The notes under the pieces: model-generated
Databases searched by the model: none
What the model saw: only the letters and a program-made list of their open reading frames with translations
What the model was told of the DNA's origin: nothing
Assembly (NCBI GenBank): GCA_019155185.1
Contig: CM032797.1
Span: forward strand, 4,760,881-4,824,880
Length of the DNA: 64,000 bases
DNA from: Beaufortia kweichowensis
Lineage: Eukaryota > Chordata > Actinopteri > Cypriniformes > Gastromyzontidae
Direction of reading: 5' to 3'
Made by a program: the position numbers and the translations under genes
Part shown: piece by piece, positions 32,701 to 43,300 of the stretch
Position numbering within the stretch: position 1 is the stretch's first letter
How the letters are laid out: every line of letters starts with the position of its first letter

Positions 32701-34847
32701 GACAAAGGGAGGTGCCTGGTGAATGGGGGAGGGTTGAGATGACGGGGGGCGGCACACGCTTTGACAAACCAAGATGGCAGGTGCCAGAATCTAAATGAGC
32801 TTTCTCATTAGCATCACAATACACAACGACACCAACCTAGAGGAGCTGCCACAGCCAATAAGAAAGCTCGATCTCATCTTATTAATATTGGTCTATATTA
32901 CAGAGCAGAATTGTGCTATGGCATAAATGTTTTATTGCCACTGTGTCTGAGTGCAACTGATACCAACGTTTACGAGCAAACCTATGTATTGATAGTGCTA
33001 ATTTGGTTTAAACAGATAATTGGTGTTGTGTTCAGACCTTTATTATTTTAGACTGCTGCTCGATAACGTAAGTTAATACAACGGGGGCTAAATATTGTGT
33101 GATGATTTACTGGAAATGAAATTATTATTTTTAGTGTGTAACTTTAATCTGATTTTGACACATTACTAATGTTATACAATGACATTGGTTTAAAAAAGTA
33201 CGTAATTAGAATAAAATAACATGTTTGTTGTTTTTAGTATGTAACTGAGAATAGACTTATACACTAAAAAGAAACTGATAATATTTAGCGTAAGTTTAGT
33301 ATTTTATATAATATAAATGAGCTACAATATGATATTCTCTGTAGCATATGAATCATATCTGTGGGTTTAGTGCAGTAATACTTTAGTTTAGTGTGATTAT
33401 AGTAAACTGTAGCACTATACATCCATTTCAGTAATTTTACTATTGGCTACTGTTTGTATTTTCTCTGAAAATGGTGCTGTAGCATTTGTAAACGTTTTCA
33501 TGACCAGGAGAGATGCTGATTTGTTATAAAATGTCTCTGTATAACCATTATAAAAAAGTGAAGCTAAGGTACTACAAATAAAATGCAGTAAAAAGTTGAA
33601 CTTTCCTTTGTCATTTAATTTAAACACCCTAACTTTTAAAAGATAAAGCCTGTTAATATAAAGAGTATAAAGAATATAAAGATAAAGAACTGTTATTTGT
33701 TATACAAATTCATTGAAAAATGATATCTTATAGGCTAAAGAATGTATGTTCACTAAAAAGGATGCAGTAGATGTTCTTTATAAATTCTGACAAAGAGCAA
33801 TTTACAAACTTTTATTTTTAGAAGTGATGTAAGTCATGACTGACCTATTTGATGAATTTGTGTTTTAGATTAAACAACTGAAACAGATGACATTATCTCA
33901 CAATTCTGTGATGCAGTTTTGGATTCTAACCTGTCTTTATCTATAACCTCTTCCATTCTTTATCTTTGTGTTGTATACTATATTAAAGGGCTCCAACATG
34001 CCCGCATGTCTCTTGTAGGTATTATTTATTAATATGTTACCTCAAGCACAAAGTGAGACTTCATGTTATTACTAGACAGCATTGACCTGTATTCTCCTTT
34101 AGTGATGTGATGCGTTCCTTTGATTTATAACAGCCAAAAGACTACAACATCAAGTACTTTAGTTTTAAAACATGAAAAGCAAAGAAAGAAAGACAGTGCA
34201 TCTAAAACAAAGCAGCTAGCATAAAAAGGGCAGGATCTAAATTGATTAGTTTCAACCAGTCAAAAATATTACGTTTAATAAGCAAAATACACCAAGGAAA
34301 GTCATTTTAAATGTCAGGTAGGAATAGATCACTAGAGTAACAACTGCACAGTTTCACTTTTATCATGTGCAACAGACTTAGATCTATTTTTTGTCAAAAA
34401 CTTTTTGAGTCTCCACATGGGCACCTACTAAACCTGACTGAGCACTAAGGGCCAATATCTTACAATCATAAACAAAGCTTATGAAACTCCCTTACAAAGC
34501 CAGACATGCACACTGATGTTCCCATAATATGCCATGATACTCCCACTCAACCAGAAGATCACTAAAGCATGAAATCTCACGTGACCATCTGGCATGAAAA
34601 AAGACAGTTTAGAGACCCTCTCTATGTTCTGTGTACATATAATATATATAATATAATAAATTGCATGTAATCCAGCATTTAAATGTAACATGTTAATGCA
34701 TAAGAGTCACATGCTGACGCATAATAAGACCAATGAACACACACATATACACACACTTGTGTACTTACGTGCTGCAGAACTGAGCTTCACACAAACATTA
34801 AAGATCCACAATATCACAGGCACCTGCAGTCCCACAATCCGTCGCAT
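8783..34847 (-). CDS. cntnap2: Contactin-associated protein-like 2 (CASPR2), complete
   Basis: CASPR2 is a neurexin-superfamily single-pass membrane protein that organises Kv1 channels and contactin-2 at juxtaparanodes. Twenty-five coding exons, transcript order: 34847-34769, 26722-26612, 26315-26122, 25145-24998, 24052-23849, 23013-22829, 22214-22071, 20753-20495, 20289-20140, 18912-18750, 17693-17587, 17208-17089, 16902-16784, 16376-16292, 15861-15705, 15247-15120, 14983-14813, 14698-14480, 14018-13782, 13595-13362, 13112-12979, 12797-12704, 11530-11300, 9394-9320, 8982-8783. They sum to 3,948 bp (1,315 residues plus stop; human 1,331). Domains: signal peptide 1-25, discoidin 30-177 (TQGRYSSSDW), laminin G 178-355 and 356-545, EGF 546-581, fibrinogen-like 582-784 (WWVGRGNEKHFYWGGSGPG), laminin G 785-930, EGF about 955-993, laminin G 994-1224, membrane helix about 1247-1271. 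The tail has the 4.1-binding region (RHKGSYHTNEAKG) and ends in a PDZ ligand EWFI (human EWLI). The ATG at 34847 is preferred to an upstream in-frame ATG at 34898 because it directly precedes the hydrophobic signal peptide. The paralogue (cntnap2a or 2b) is not resolved. Confidence 0.96.
10195..10470. repeat. Dispersed fish repeat in cntnap2 intron
   Basis: The stretch runs from cacacacacgttgggttttc through atggggactttctatag and a caccta/acccctaaac block to tttgtggggacatttg. The left and right ends share the ggggac motif in opposite orientation. It resembles a widespread cyprinid repeat whose name I cannot give with certainty. Confidence 0.5.
12335..12412. repeat. SINE tail fragment
   Basis: Contains agttgctttggataaaagcaacctctaaat followed by a short A-rich run with tgtaaatg. 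This matches the conserved 3' tail of fish tRNA-derived SINEs (gctttggataaaagcg-type). No head is visible. Confidence 0.5.
16448..16530. repeat. SINE tail fragment
   Basis: The sequence tttaggcatttagctgacgc then ttttatccaaagcgactta is a well-preserved fish SINE 3' tail, preceded by three tttaca units. It lies in the cntnap2 intron upstream (transcriptionally) of exon 16376-16292. Confidence 0.65.
18141..18372. repeat. Cyprinid dispersed repeat (attctgtcacc / cttctgtgtaacac type), copy 1
   Basis: Blocks ttctgtcaccctttcttc, atttcaaacctgtacatgac, cacaaaagaagataat, tcaatgagggtcaatattg and gaaagtcatacagatttgg occur in order. The same blocks recur near 25497-25790 and 48452-48670 with different divergence. 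This is a transposon-derived repeat in an intron. Confidence 0.65.
19158..19853. mobile_element. hAT-like non-autonomous DNA transposon with tRNA-like insert
   Basis: The ends are imperfect inverted repeats: left tagggatgtcccgatc, right complement tacagatgtcccgatc (14 of 16 match). Perfect 8-bp direct repeats gtttaact flank it at 19150-19157 and 19854-19861, the target duplication size of hAT elements. Subterminal gatcgg/ccgatc motifs are repeated. No transposase is encoded. Around 19290-19365, minus strand, there is a tRNA-like segment. The insertion lies in the cntnap2 intron between exons 20289-20140 and 18912-18750. Confidence 0.85.
19290..19365 (-). repeat. tRNA-like segment inside the hAT-like element
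   Basis: On the minus strand the segment begins gtcggag and ends ctctgac, which can pair as a 7-bp acceptor stem with one G-U. It carries gttcgaatcccgg, a near-consensus polymerase III B box and T loop. The T stem and anticodon arm pair poorly, so this looks like a tRNA-derived relic (SINE head) rather than a working tRNA. Confidence 0.5.
20880..21070. repeat. Dispersed ccagctagtccag-type repeat
   Basis: Several related words (gctggaaaatcaggc, aaccagtttaaggtgg, tttccagctagtccag, ccagcaaag) are arranged partly in opposite orientation. This pattern is common in cyprinid introns. The boundaries are approximate. Confidence 0.4.
23560..23665. repeat. gttgctaggg-type degenerate tandem repeat
   Basis: Short units such as gttgctagggag, tttctaaggag and ttgctagggtactg repeat with variation. 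It lies within a cntnap2 intron, with no coding content. Confidence 0.5.
24085..24330. repeat. Probable transposon-derived repeat
   Basis: Contains actactttttaaaagttaa, gggtcacttactcattc, tccacattttagaataatag and tatgggagtcattctg. This word order resembles a widespread fish DNA-element family. No terminal repeats are clear, and the extent is approximate. Confidence 0.4.
25497..25790. repeat. Cyprinid dispersed repeat, copy 2
   Basis: Blocks gggatagttccccaaaaat, tcatcatttattaacccta, tttctttcttctgcagaac, acaagagaagatatttta and cattggagcccattgatc are in the same family as the copies at 18141 and 48452. It lies in the cntnap2 intron between exons 26315-26122 and 25145-24998. Confidence 0.65.
28313..28814. 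mobile_element. hAT-like non-autonomous DNA transposon
   Basis: Left end tagggatgcaccgatacc and complement of the right end tagggatgcgccaatacc agree at 16 of 18 bases. Perfect 8-bp direct repeats ttttttaa lie at 28305-28312 and 28815-28822. Internal gtatcgg/ccgatac words are repeated near both ends, as in hAT subterminal regions. No transposase is present. Confidence 0.82.
29870..30340 (+). promoter_or_regulatory. CpG-rich promoter-like island inside cntnap2 intron 1
   Basis: This patch is strikingly CpG-rich against its AT-rich surroundings (cgtacgcgcgtctcg, gtgcgcgcatc, gcggcgctgcgcag). It carries two inverted TCTCGCGATA-type boxes (near 30020-30029 and 30058-30067), a YY1-like gccgccatcttt near 30322-30333, and a donor-like cttc|gtaagtg near 30194. 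A 117-bp imperfect palindrome sits at its centre. The features suggest a promoter, plausibly for a plus-strand non-coding transcript antisense to cntnap2, but no transcript can be shown. Confidence 0.4.
29987..30104. repeat. Imperfect inverted repeat (117 bp palindrome)
   Basis: The left arm gcgctgcgcagactgatc and the complement of the right arm gcgctgcgcagagtgatc match at 17 of 18 positions. An inner pair, gatatcgcgaga versus tctcgcgatatc, matches over 12 bases. The centre is near 30045. Confidence 0.75.
31992..32306. mobile_element. Eroded hAT-type short element
   Basis: Left end taggggtgtaaagatata and complement of the right end taggttgtaatgataca are related inverted ends of a type common in fish (taggggtgtaacgata). 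Flanking 8-mers do not match, so the target duplication has decayed or the ends are misplaced. Confidence 0.5.
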
Positions 34848-34849
34848 TC

Positions 34850-35110
34850 TCACTTTTATTCCGGTGTAAACAAAGAAAATCGCGGTGTTCTCTCTCACCC
34901 CTCCCTGTACGGAGGACCGAAGCCCGTCTGCGCTATTTCTGCGATATATATGCGCAATACAGCCCGCGTCTTACATTACCCAGCAACAAAAAGCCTCAGG
35001 AAACGCTGAAAGTCGCATTGTTTGTCCATGGATGTACCGGAAGAGAATGTTTTCAGTGAACGCTTGCACTGTCGCTCGATTGGCATTGTTACAGTGAGAC
35101 AGGAGGAGGG
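34850..35110 (-). promoter_or_regulatory. cntnap2: cntnap2 promoter and 5' UTR region
   Basis: Directly upstream of the cntnap2 start codon is a stretch with several CpGs (ggaggaccgaagcccgtctg, gtcgctgtccag). A TATATAT word lies at 34945-34951. If it acts as a TATA box for the minus strand, transcription would begin near 34920. The assignment is by position and composition only. Confidence 0.45.
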
Positions 35111-38100
35111 TTTCCGGGACGGTCGCTGTCCAGGTGCTGAAGTTAATGAGATCTCCGGTTCCCCTCTGATGAATAAAGTGGTACAGTCCAACAGCACATA
35201 TGAGCAGGTGGAAGATGTAAGGAAAGGGGTGGTGGCTGGGGTTCATTAAAAAGAAAATAGTTTAAGCTCATTGACAGGATGTTAAATGCTTTCTCATTTA
35301 TAACACTCATGCCATTACATTTATTCAACGGCTGTAATTTTTATTCAGTGTAAAGTTTTGTATTTATTTGTATCTATTGTAGCATGGAGATGTTGATGAA
35401 AATGTGACCCTGTCTGTGAAAAAGCTGAAATCATTTTTTTTTTGTGATTAACTGTTTTCTACGTAATATCATCCTACATAATGTAAAGAACATTCTGTGA
35501 CAATATAACCTTGATATCTTTAGTAATTGACTGAGTAATGACATGTCAAAGATCGAAATCATAAATCATAGTGATATTTGTAAGTGAAATCAAACTTTAA
35601 TGTTTGTTATCTGCATAATTTAATTTTGAGCCTGGTTTTCACAGACAGGTTTTCACATTTTTTCTAATAGAACTTTAATAGAAAGTTAATAGAAAAAAGG
35701 AGACAACAAAGGCTGAAAAACACATTGTATACTATTCGACGATAAAACCATGTTATGTCTTTATTGTTGTATGAGAAAACAGACGTCAGCATTTTGTATC
35801 TAGCGCTTGATAAATGACGTGGACTATTGCATCAATGAAATGAAAGAGTGACCACTAAGGGGAGCCAAAACACCATCTAATAGTACACAAGTCGTCAATA
35901 TTTTTATAAAATAACTAAAGTCCATAGTAAGTAGTTTAATTGTTTTGCCACTGTAATTTAGTTACTCAATAAGTATAATGATATAATCCAGAATATAAAA
36001 GCTTTTTGAAATCAAGCAATGTAATATGTGCTAAATGCACTGAAGCATTTCTGGTACATCTTGTACACGGTTATAATCAGACAGTTTTGATAGATTTGCA
36101 GTGCTGATCAGGTTAATTTAATACATTTACAGTAATCTACAGTTTATGTATGCACATTTGATGTGTTAGACCATATCTGAAATGCAAAACAGAAGTAAGT
36201 GAATATCTATATTTTGGTCTCTGTGTGTTTGTGTGTGTGTGCACGTCTGTGTGTGCTGTCTAAGCAGTGAACCCTAACTCTCTTCTGCCTGGATAACTCC
36301 ATTCACCCCGGCAGTGTACGTCAGCATTCCACATCCACGGTTACACACATTTACAGGCCGTGTACACACTCATGCAGTGACCTCTCTGTTAGTTTTATGA
36401 TCTTGGCAATACACAGACTCCAGAATTGATGTTTGAGCCTGGAGTTAATCAGATGATGTCAAACAACTTATCTGCAAGGCACCAGAGCTCACACACATCC
36501 GAGAACAATACAAACTTTGTATCACAAACAAAAATAACTTATGTTCTTTAAATGTGATTTAACATATGACAGTGGTGGCACATGACAGTGGTCCTTTCTC
36601 TGTGTGTTTTGTAAACAATAGACCTGCACACTGCTACTTCTCATTTTTAGCCTCTCAAAATCTAGATTCTGAATAGTAAACTACCATTATATTCTGCAGT
36701 ATATACAGTGTACTTTGTGCACAGTTTGTCTGAAATACCTGTATGACAGCTACACTGTGTGGCATATTAAATCCCAGAATGCAATGCGTTTGACTTGACC
36801 TTTCATAAACTTAATTGAACTCAATTTTTTATGTTTTTACATTTATTTACACAATGATTATTTGCATGTTTTTGCTGCATAATGCATGCTGTAAATACTC
36901 TTGAAAAGTAGACACTATGGTACATTTTTATACTGTTTAGTACCTGTAAAAAGGATTTTAAAAAACTGCTTGCTCGATATGAGAACATTGTTTATATTTT
37001 TACTGATAATCATGTCAGTATGTTTAAAACAGACAAAATAGATATTTTTAAGGTGATTCTCAGGGGCCAAACTGAATTCTGGAATTTTAAATTGTTCTCA
37101 TTGTTTTAAAAAAGGCACAAAGAGATTTTACCTTCAACAACAATAATCTCAAAATAAACAACCTTGTATTATATTCCATGCTCTGACAAAATTTGGATAA
37201 TGTAACATAAAATAAATATATATTCACAATCTGTAGTTGCTAATCATGCCAAAGATGAAACTTACTAAACTCACCATCATAGTAATAAGTTTTGTATTGA
37301 CAAACATCAATCACAATTTCTTCAGATAATGTAAAAATCCAGTTTAAATGTTAAACTGTACCAAAAATGACCTCTGTATGACTTCCTGTTATGGCATGTT
37401 ACCCTGTGTTTGTAGCCTTTTATTTATGGAGTTTGTAGTTCAGTCATAGGCAGTTTGGTAGAAGTGCTGAACAGAAAACCATCTGTGCCTGACATATTGA
37501 AAACAAACCCAGCTGACACTGACAAGCCTTCAATAGTCATGTTAATCAAGGTAAAATACCCAAATGTGAAATGACTTTCTGAAGTTCACAATGTATATAA
37601 ATGCCTTTATTATTATTTATGTAGTGTTTAAATTTATGCTAAAGCTAATATTTCATACTAAATTGTAAAAAGAAATGCTTATATTATCTGAAGACTATAA
37701 TTATTATAAACCATGTGATATACTGTTCCTAGCTTTATACTGTGCGCAATATCTAAGAAACTATAAAGATAGTGTAATAGTATTTACATGGCATTTTTCC
37801 AAAAAACATGGTACTGCTTTAGTAAAGTTGTTCAGTTATTGTATCATGTAATCAAATCGAATCTGGGAATGGATTCACACTGAGTCTAGAACAGAAGCTC
37901 TTTCTGCTAACAGATCACACTTTCATGAGAGGTGTAACCGAGCCAAACTTTCACCCCTGGCTGGTGGGAGATTTACACAAACAGTGCTGAACAAAGACAC
38001 CACAGGGCTACACAGGCAGCTAGACAAAATAAGCACAAAGGGTGCAAACCTGATTGAAAATGTACAAAACTAAAGTGGACGTGAAGTGATTTCTGGTGTC

Positions 38101-38993
38101 TCTTTTCTAAAAACATGCACGCAGACATAAATCTCTGGTTCTTTTATAGATGAGTCGACCTGTTTATTTAGCCGTCTGCAATACTGGAACCCTTCCATCA
38201 CTCCGGGGTCGCCATAGTGACCTGAACAAAGAACATTCTGCCTCATTATTCTTCAGTGGTGAGTTTAAAAGTAAAGGTTTTACTGTAACTAAAAGCCTTC
38301 TAAGCTCACTTACACTACAAACACTACAAAGGTGTTTTTACCCAGTTTTCTTTTGCTTCCACTGTTGGAAAAATGCTGCACCATCTGATCGTTCAGTTAT
38401 TTCATCACTTGTCACCATCAGCATTTTAACATCTATATAAAAGTGATTTTGCTTTAGTTGTTGACCTTACATTTGCTTCTACCATCAAGGGTAACTGGGA
38501 AACTGAACCCTGCTACCTAAGGACATGTTTTATTGAGTTTCCATAGAAACGGACGTGATCATCGGAGGCTAAATATCACAGGCACAGGAGGTGAAACAAA
38601 AGAGCTTTTTAGCCAAATATAAGCTTCAGGTTAAGAGCCAAAATAAAAACACTTGCTGTAAGTCACTAACACTGTGTGTGCTTTATTGTCACGATTGTTT
38701 AAATAAAATAAATGTAAATCAAATTTAACATGAATTCTCATTATTATAAATCATCTTTCTTATTTTAGTGCTTTCCCTGACTCAATCCCGAAGGTCGTTT
38801 AATTATAATGAAAAATTAAATATGGTTACTTTACAATTATATTTTCCCATTTTTATATTTTACCTTAATTTGAAAGTCCTTGTGTTGTTCTCTGGTTTAG
38901 GACTGGCCTGTTTAATGGTATTGAATTTACACACTCAATTGAAGGCATTTCTGATTCCAAAGAATGACCAAGAACTTCTCCAAATGAGGTTTA

Positions 38994-39001
38994 ACTGAAT
39001 G
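38994..39001. repeat. Left target-site duplication of the 39002-39791 element
   Basis: The 8-mer actgaatg occurs here and again at 39792-39799, immediately outside both ends of the hAT-like element. Confidence 0.85.
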
Positions 39002-39791
39002 CAGGGGCGTAGCAAGTTTTTTAAAAGTACGGGGGATGGATGTGGTTTGTTTGTTAACAATAAAAACGATGAATACAATGACAGAAGGGTACAAAAGGTA
39101 TAACATACAAGATATAAAAAGCTTCCCATTTAAATGAGTGATACTAGAAAAGTATAAAAACACACTCGGAACACACAGAAAATAAGTCAAAACTCTGTTG
39201 TGAAAATACACAACAGTAGACTTGCTAAAGAATCAGAAATACTTTAATAATCCCAGGGGGAAATTATTTTTGTTACAAACTCCAGATATACAAACAACAT
39301 ATATACAGAACAAAACATAAACAGAACATCTTCCCAAACACATATCAAGCTTATTTAAACCTCGAAAGCATAAACACTCATTCAAAGTACCTGGAAAAGG
39401 GAGATGTAAATAAGCATAACCATAAGTTCCCGCCACCGATAAATCTAACACACCAAGAGAGGCGGGACTTAAGGCAGAACAGCCAATCATCAGCCGGTGT
39501 CATGTTTGAGGGAGGGAGGAGAGACAGAGGCAGAGAACGGAGAGCGACTGCCAGAGAAACGGAAAAACTGCAGAGTGGGTGACCCTCTGCTGGTAAAGTG
39601 TGGGTGTTGAACCCGTCACTGGCAAAACTGTGGGTGAAAACTGCAGAAAAAGTGTGGGTGTTGAACCCTCTCACTGGGAAAAGTGTGGGTGTTGAACCCT
39701 CTCACTGGGAAAAGTGTGGGTGTTGAACCCTCTCACTGGGAAAAGTGTGGGTGTTAAAACACCCACATCCCCCACGGGTGCGACGCCCCTG
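39002..39791. mobile_element. hAT-like non-autonomous DNA transposon with internal 31-bp tandem array
   Basis: The ends are caggggcgtagca and, on the complement of the right end, caggggcgtcgca, a hAT-type inverted terminal repeat. It is flanked by perfect 8-bp duplications actgaatg. The right third holds a tandem array of 31-bp units beginning agtgtgggtgttgaaccc. No transposase frame is present. The intact duplication and near-identical ends argue for a fairly recent insertion. Confidence 0.88.
39597..39758. repeat. 31-bp tandem repeat array
   Basis: Units starting at 39651, 39682, 39713 and 39744 (the last partial) are spaced exactly 31 bp apart and nearly identical. Degenerate units precede them from 39597. 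The array lies within the hAT-like element. Confidence 0.85.
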
Positions 39792-40237
39792 ACTGAATGA
39801 TTAGTTTACAATTCTTTTCACAGGCTATAATAAACCTGTATGATTTATCTAGTCCTCTAATGCTTCTGCTTCACACTACTGGTTACAATAGTTTTACTTT
39901 GTAAAGCAGTGAGAACCAAAAGATTAAAAACACATATACCAAAAGACAAAGTCACCGTTTGTCCTTCAACATGTGCTTGTGTAGTTTAGACATGACAGAA
40001 TGTTTTCAAGGTAAAGAGTCATGCACTGAATCATAATAAAACAAAGTACAAACATTGCTGATAACAAGGAAAGAAAGAAAGATTTAGTTTATATAATCAT
40101 AAGAATTCACTGCTTTAGTTTTCTCAGTAGGCGTAGAGAAGCACAATAACTCTTAAAAACTCTTTCTGTCTGGTGTGGCACGATAGGGTCATTTTAATGT
40201 CACTCAGAACAGTTATGTGACTTGCCCAATGAGCAGA

Positions 40238-40247
40238 CTATAAATAA
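40238..40247 (+). promoter_or_regulatory. TATA box of the intermediate filament gene
   Basis: The sequence ctataaataa lies 115 bp upstream of the start codon at 40353. It would place the transcription start near 40270, leaving a short 5' UTR. Its position and near-consensus form make it a good candidate. Confidence 0.7.
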
Positions 40248-40352
40248 AGTTTCTCACAGACTATCCTCCCAGTTTGGGACAGTCGTGAAAAGATCAGTAA
40301 CGCGTCTACAATCCTCACAGAGAGAAACAGAGACAGATTTTAGAAGTTTAAC

Positions 40353-43300
40353 ATGTCCACCTCCTCATACAGAAAGCGTTTTGGAGACGCGACTCGCAGC
40401 AGCGCGTATTCCGGCCGCCGGTTCCAGAATCCCGTGCGCGCGTCCCGGGTGCCGTTTGGCGTCTCCGCGGCTCCGGTTATTTACGCGTCCAAGAGCTCCA
40501 GGGTCCGCAGCAGCAGAATGACCACTGATAACCTGGACTTTAATCTCTCAGACGCCTTAAACACTGAATTTAAATCGAATCGCACGAATGAGAAGGTGCA
40601 GATGCAGTCGTTGAATGACCGCTTCGCCAGTTACATCGAGAAAGTGCGCCTTTTGGAGCAGCAGAATAAGTTGCTGAGCGGCGAGCTCGAGCAGATGCGC
40701 GGTCACAGATCATCCCGCATCGCGGATCTGTATGAGGAGGAAATGCGTGATCTGCGCAGGCAGGTGGATCAGCTCACCACGGAGAAAACACGCGTGGAAG
40801 TGACCCGAGATAACATTGCAGAAGATTTAGAGAGACTCCGAGAGAAGTATGGACTAAAAAAACTCAAATGGCTCCAAAATGTGTTTAAGCACTTATAATA
40901 AAGAAAACATTTTGCAAAAAGAACCCTGCTGAAAAAATAGAAACCATCATGGAAATTCAAATGGATGTAATGGTTATAATGGGAATTGTATTGGTTTTAA
41001 TGTATGGGGTTCTATTGGTGGGATGTTATCTGGTAAATGGGAACCATTTAATCACCATTAAATCCTACTGGAATAAGAGCCAAAACACACTACATAAGAA
41101 AATTGTATATCGGTATATAAATGGTAAAATCACTTTGGGAAGAATTGGTTAAAAGTCAAGTGTGATGTGTTTAGCAACATTAATTTGCATTGGAAATTTT
41201 TTAAACAAAGGCTTTCTGTCATTTACAGACTTCAAGATGAAATTCTTCACCGTGAGGAAGCAGAGAACAACTCAAGAAGTTTCAGACAGGTAAATCATAC
41301 TGTATTTGTGACCAAACTATAAGCTTATACGAGTTTTTATTATCAAATAACTTTGGGGTTGAGCTGGCAGTAATGGTGGGGTGTTTTATGATTTAATTAT
41401 ACACTGATTTGATGAGTGCTGAGTTTAAAAACGTCCACAAAAAGAAGTACAACAGGGAGGAGTACAACACATGAATATTTGAAGTAATATACTGTATATT
41501 ATTTATATTTTATATTGTCTCTATTTTTTTGCTTATACAAAATACTGTACAGATGATATTGTTACTGCTGCAGTTCAACTTCCAGATTTTCAGTGCCATA
41601 GTTTTTATTACTTTTGATAAACTTTTAAGCAACTTAACTGATAACATTTATTGTGTTAAGTTTGCTCTATAGGGAAGTGATTTTCAGTTTTAAAACAGGT
41701 TCTCAAATAACACAAACTTGTGAAACTATATTTTATTGTGAATCAACTCGTAGTCTTGTCCTAAAATCACTGCTGGATGTGCAATGAACAAACAAATGTA
41801 TTGCTCAGCTTTTGCCATTTGAGTGCTTGAAATGCTTCTTCATTTAATCACTTCAATTCAGGTTCCAGTTTAAAACCTAAAATGTTCAATCATGTTGCCT
41901 TATAATAACCTGTAAAGTCTGATTCAAACATTTTACCTGTAACTTCCAAAGAGCCACATATCTCAAATCAAGAACTCTTACATCACTTACATGTCTTGTG
42001 TTGAATGTAAGGTTATGTAAGGAACCCCATACAAACCATTTATTTTGTATTTGTCTCCATCGCTGCTCTTCCACTAGATCCTGACAAATCAAAGCGCTGG
42101 TTAGTCATGTTTTTAGCTAGATGTGATAATCCTATCAGCAGACAGCCAAATGGTGCCGCATAGACTGCAGGGCATTGTGCCCGAGCCAGATCTCTATTAA
42201 AACACAAAGAGCTCTTTACCGTGTGACTGATGTTTACACAGTACTGCTGTTCATGTTTTCTGCAGGATGTGGATAACGCGGCTCTCGCTCGTGTTGATCT
42301 GGAGAGGAAGGTGGAGTCGCTACAGGAGGAGATCATCTTCTTGAGGAAACTTCATGAAGAGGTCACATCATAGTCTCAAGTTTTTACAGTGTATAATCAC
42401 AAAGAGCTGTGATTGGTCAGTTTCAAACAATGTAACACATGACAACACTTAGCTAGCCGTTGAGTTAAAAATACACAGCACAATTTTTTTTTGCAAAATG
42501 CATCTTAGAGCCACTTACAATGACTCAAAACACCCCGACAACCACCCATATTACAGAAAGGTTTGCACAGGAAAAGTCTAGTTCCACTGCTGCTTACAAC
42601 ACAAAACTAAAGAGGTTCAACAGATGCTAAGAATAAAAATCTCTCTCTCTTTCATTGCGTCTGCAGGAGCTGGCCGAGCTACAGACACAAATCCAGGACC
42701 AGCAGATGCATGTGGACATAGATATGGCTAAACCTGACCTGACAGCTGCTCTTAGAGATGTCAGAGTTCAGTATGAGAACCTGGCAACCAAAAACAACCA
42801 GGAGTCTGAAGACTGGTATAAATCAAAGGTGTGTTATCAACCATCTCTGCATTACCTCTAATCGTATTTATTTTGCATCAAAGAAAGCTATTATTATAAT
42901 TCAGTTGCCCTTTAGCTTTTTTGTGTGTTTTTATAGTGTTTCGGTGTTCCTATACAGTAGCTTAATTGGTGAAGCATTGCACTAGCATTGCAGAGGTTGT
43001 GGGTTTGATCCCAGGGAACACACGAACTGATAAAAGACACGTATGGATTAAAAAAGTGTCTGTCAGATTTGATCATTTGTTTTTATTTAACTGACACGCA
43101 TCTCTTTCAATGGTCAGTTTGCTGACCTGACCGATGCGGCCATACGAAACAACGAAGCTCTGCGATTGGCCAAGCAAGAGGCCAATGAATATCGGCGACA
43201 GGTGCAGGCGCTCACCTGTGAGGTGGACGCTCTTAAAGGGGCTGTAAGTATGTTATATTTACACATTATTTATAGACCTGAAACATCATCTGCTGTATAT

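Larger units (their letters stand above)
26723..34768 (-). other. cntnap2 intron 1
   Basis: At about 8 kb this is the largest intron of the gene here. It contains a hAT-like element (28313-28814), a CpG-rich palindromic island (about 29870-30340), a probable eroded hAT-type element (31992-32306) and a GC-richer patch at 32570-32880. No conserved protein exon was recognised in it. Confidence 0.8.
35111..40237. other. Intergenic region between divergent cntnap2 and intermediate filament genes
   Basis: About 5 kb of mostly AT-rich DNA lies between two divergent promoters. It contains a GT-rich run near 36215-36260, an isolated exon-like segment at 38150-38258 and a hAT-like element at 39002-39791. 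No complete gene was recognised. Confidence 0.7.

Noticed and set aside
35022..35249. 75-residue plus-strand frame divergent from cntnap2
   Set aside because: It lies in the GC-richer promoter region where open frames are expected, overlaps equally long frames on the other strand, and has no recognisable domain or splice partner.
40847..40898. Extension of the first intermediate filament exon to a stop at 40898
   Set aside because: The conserved donor after LRE-K and the 61-bp next exon show that this is intron read-through.
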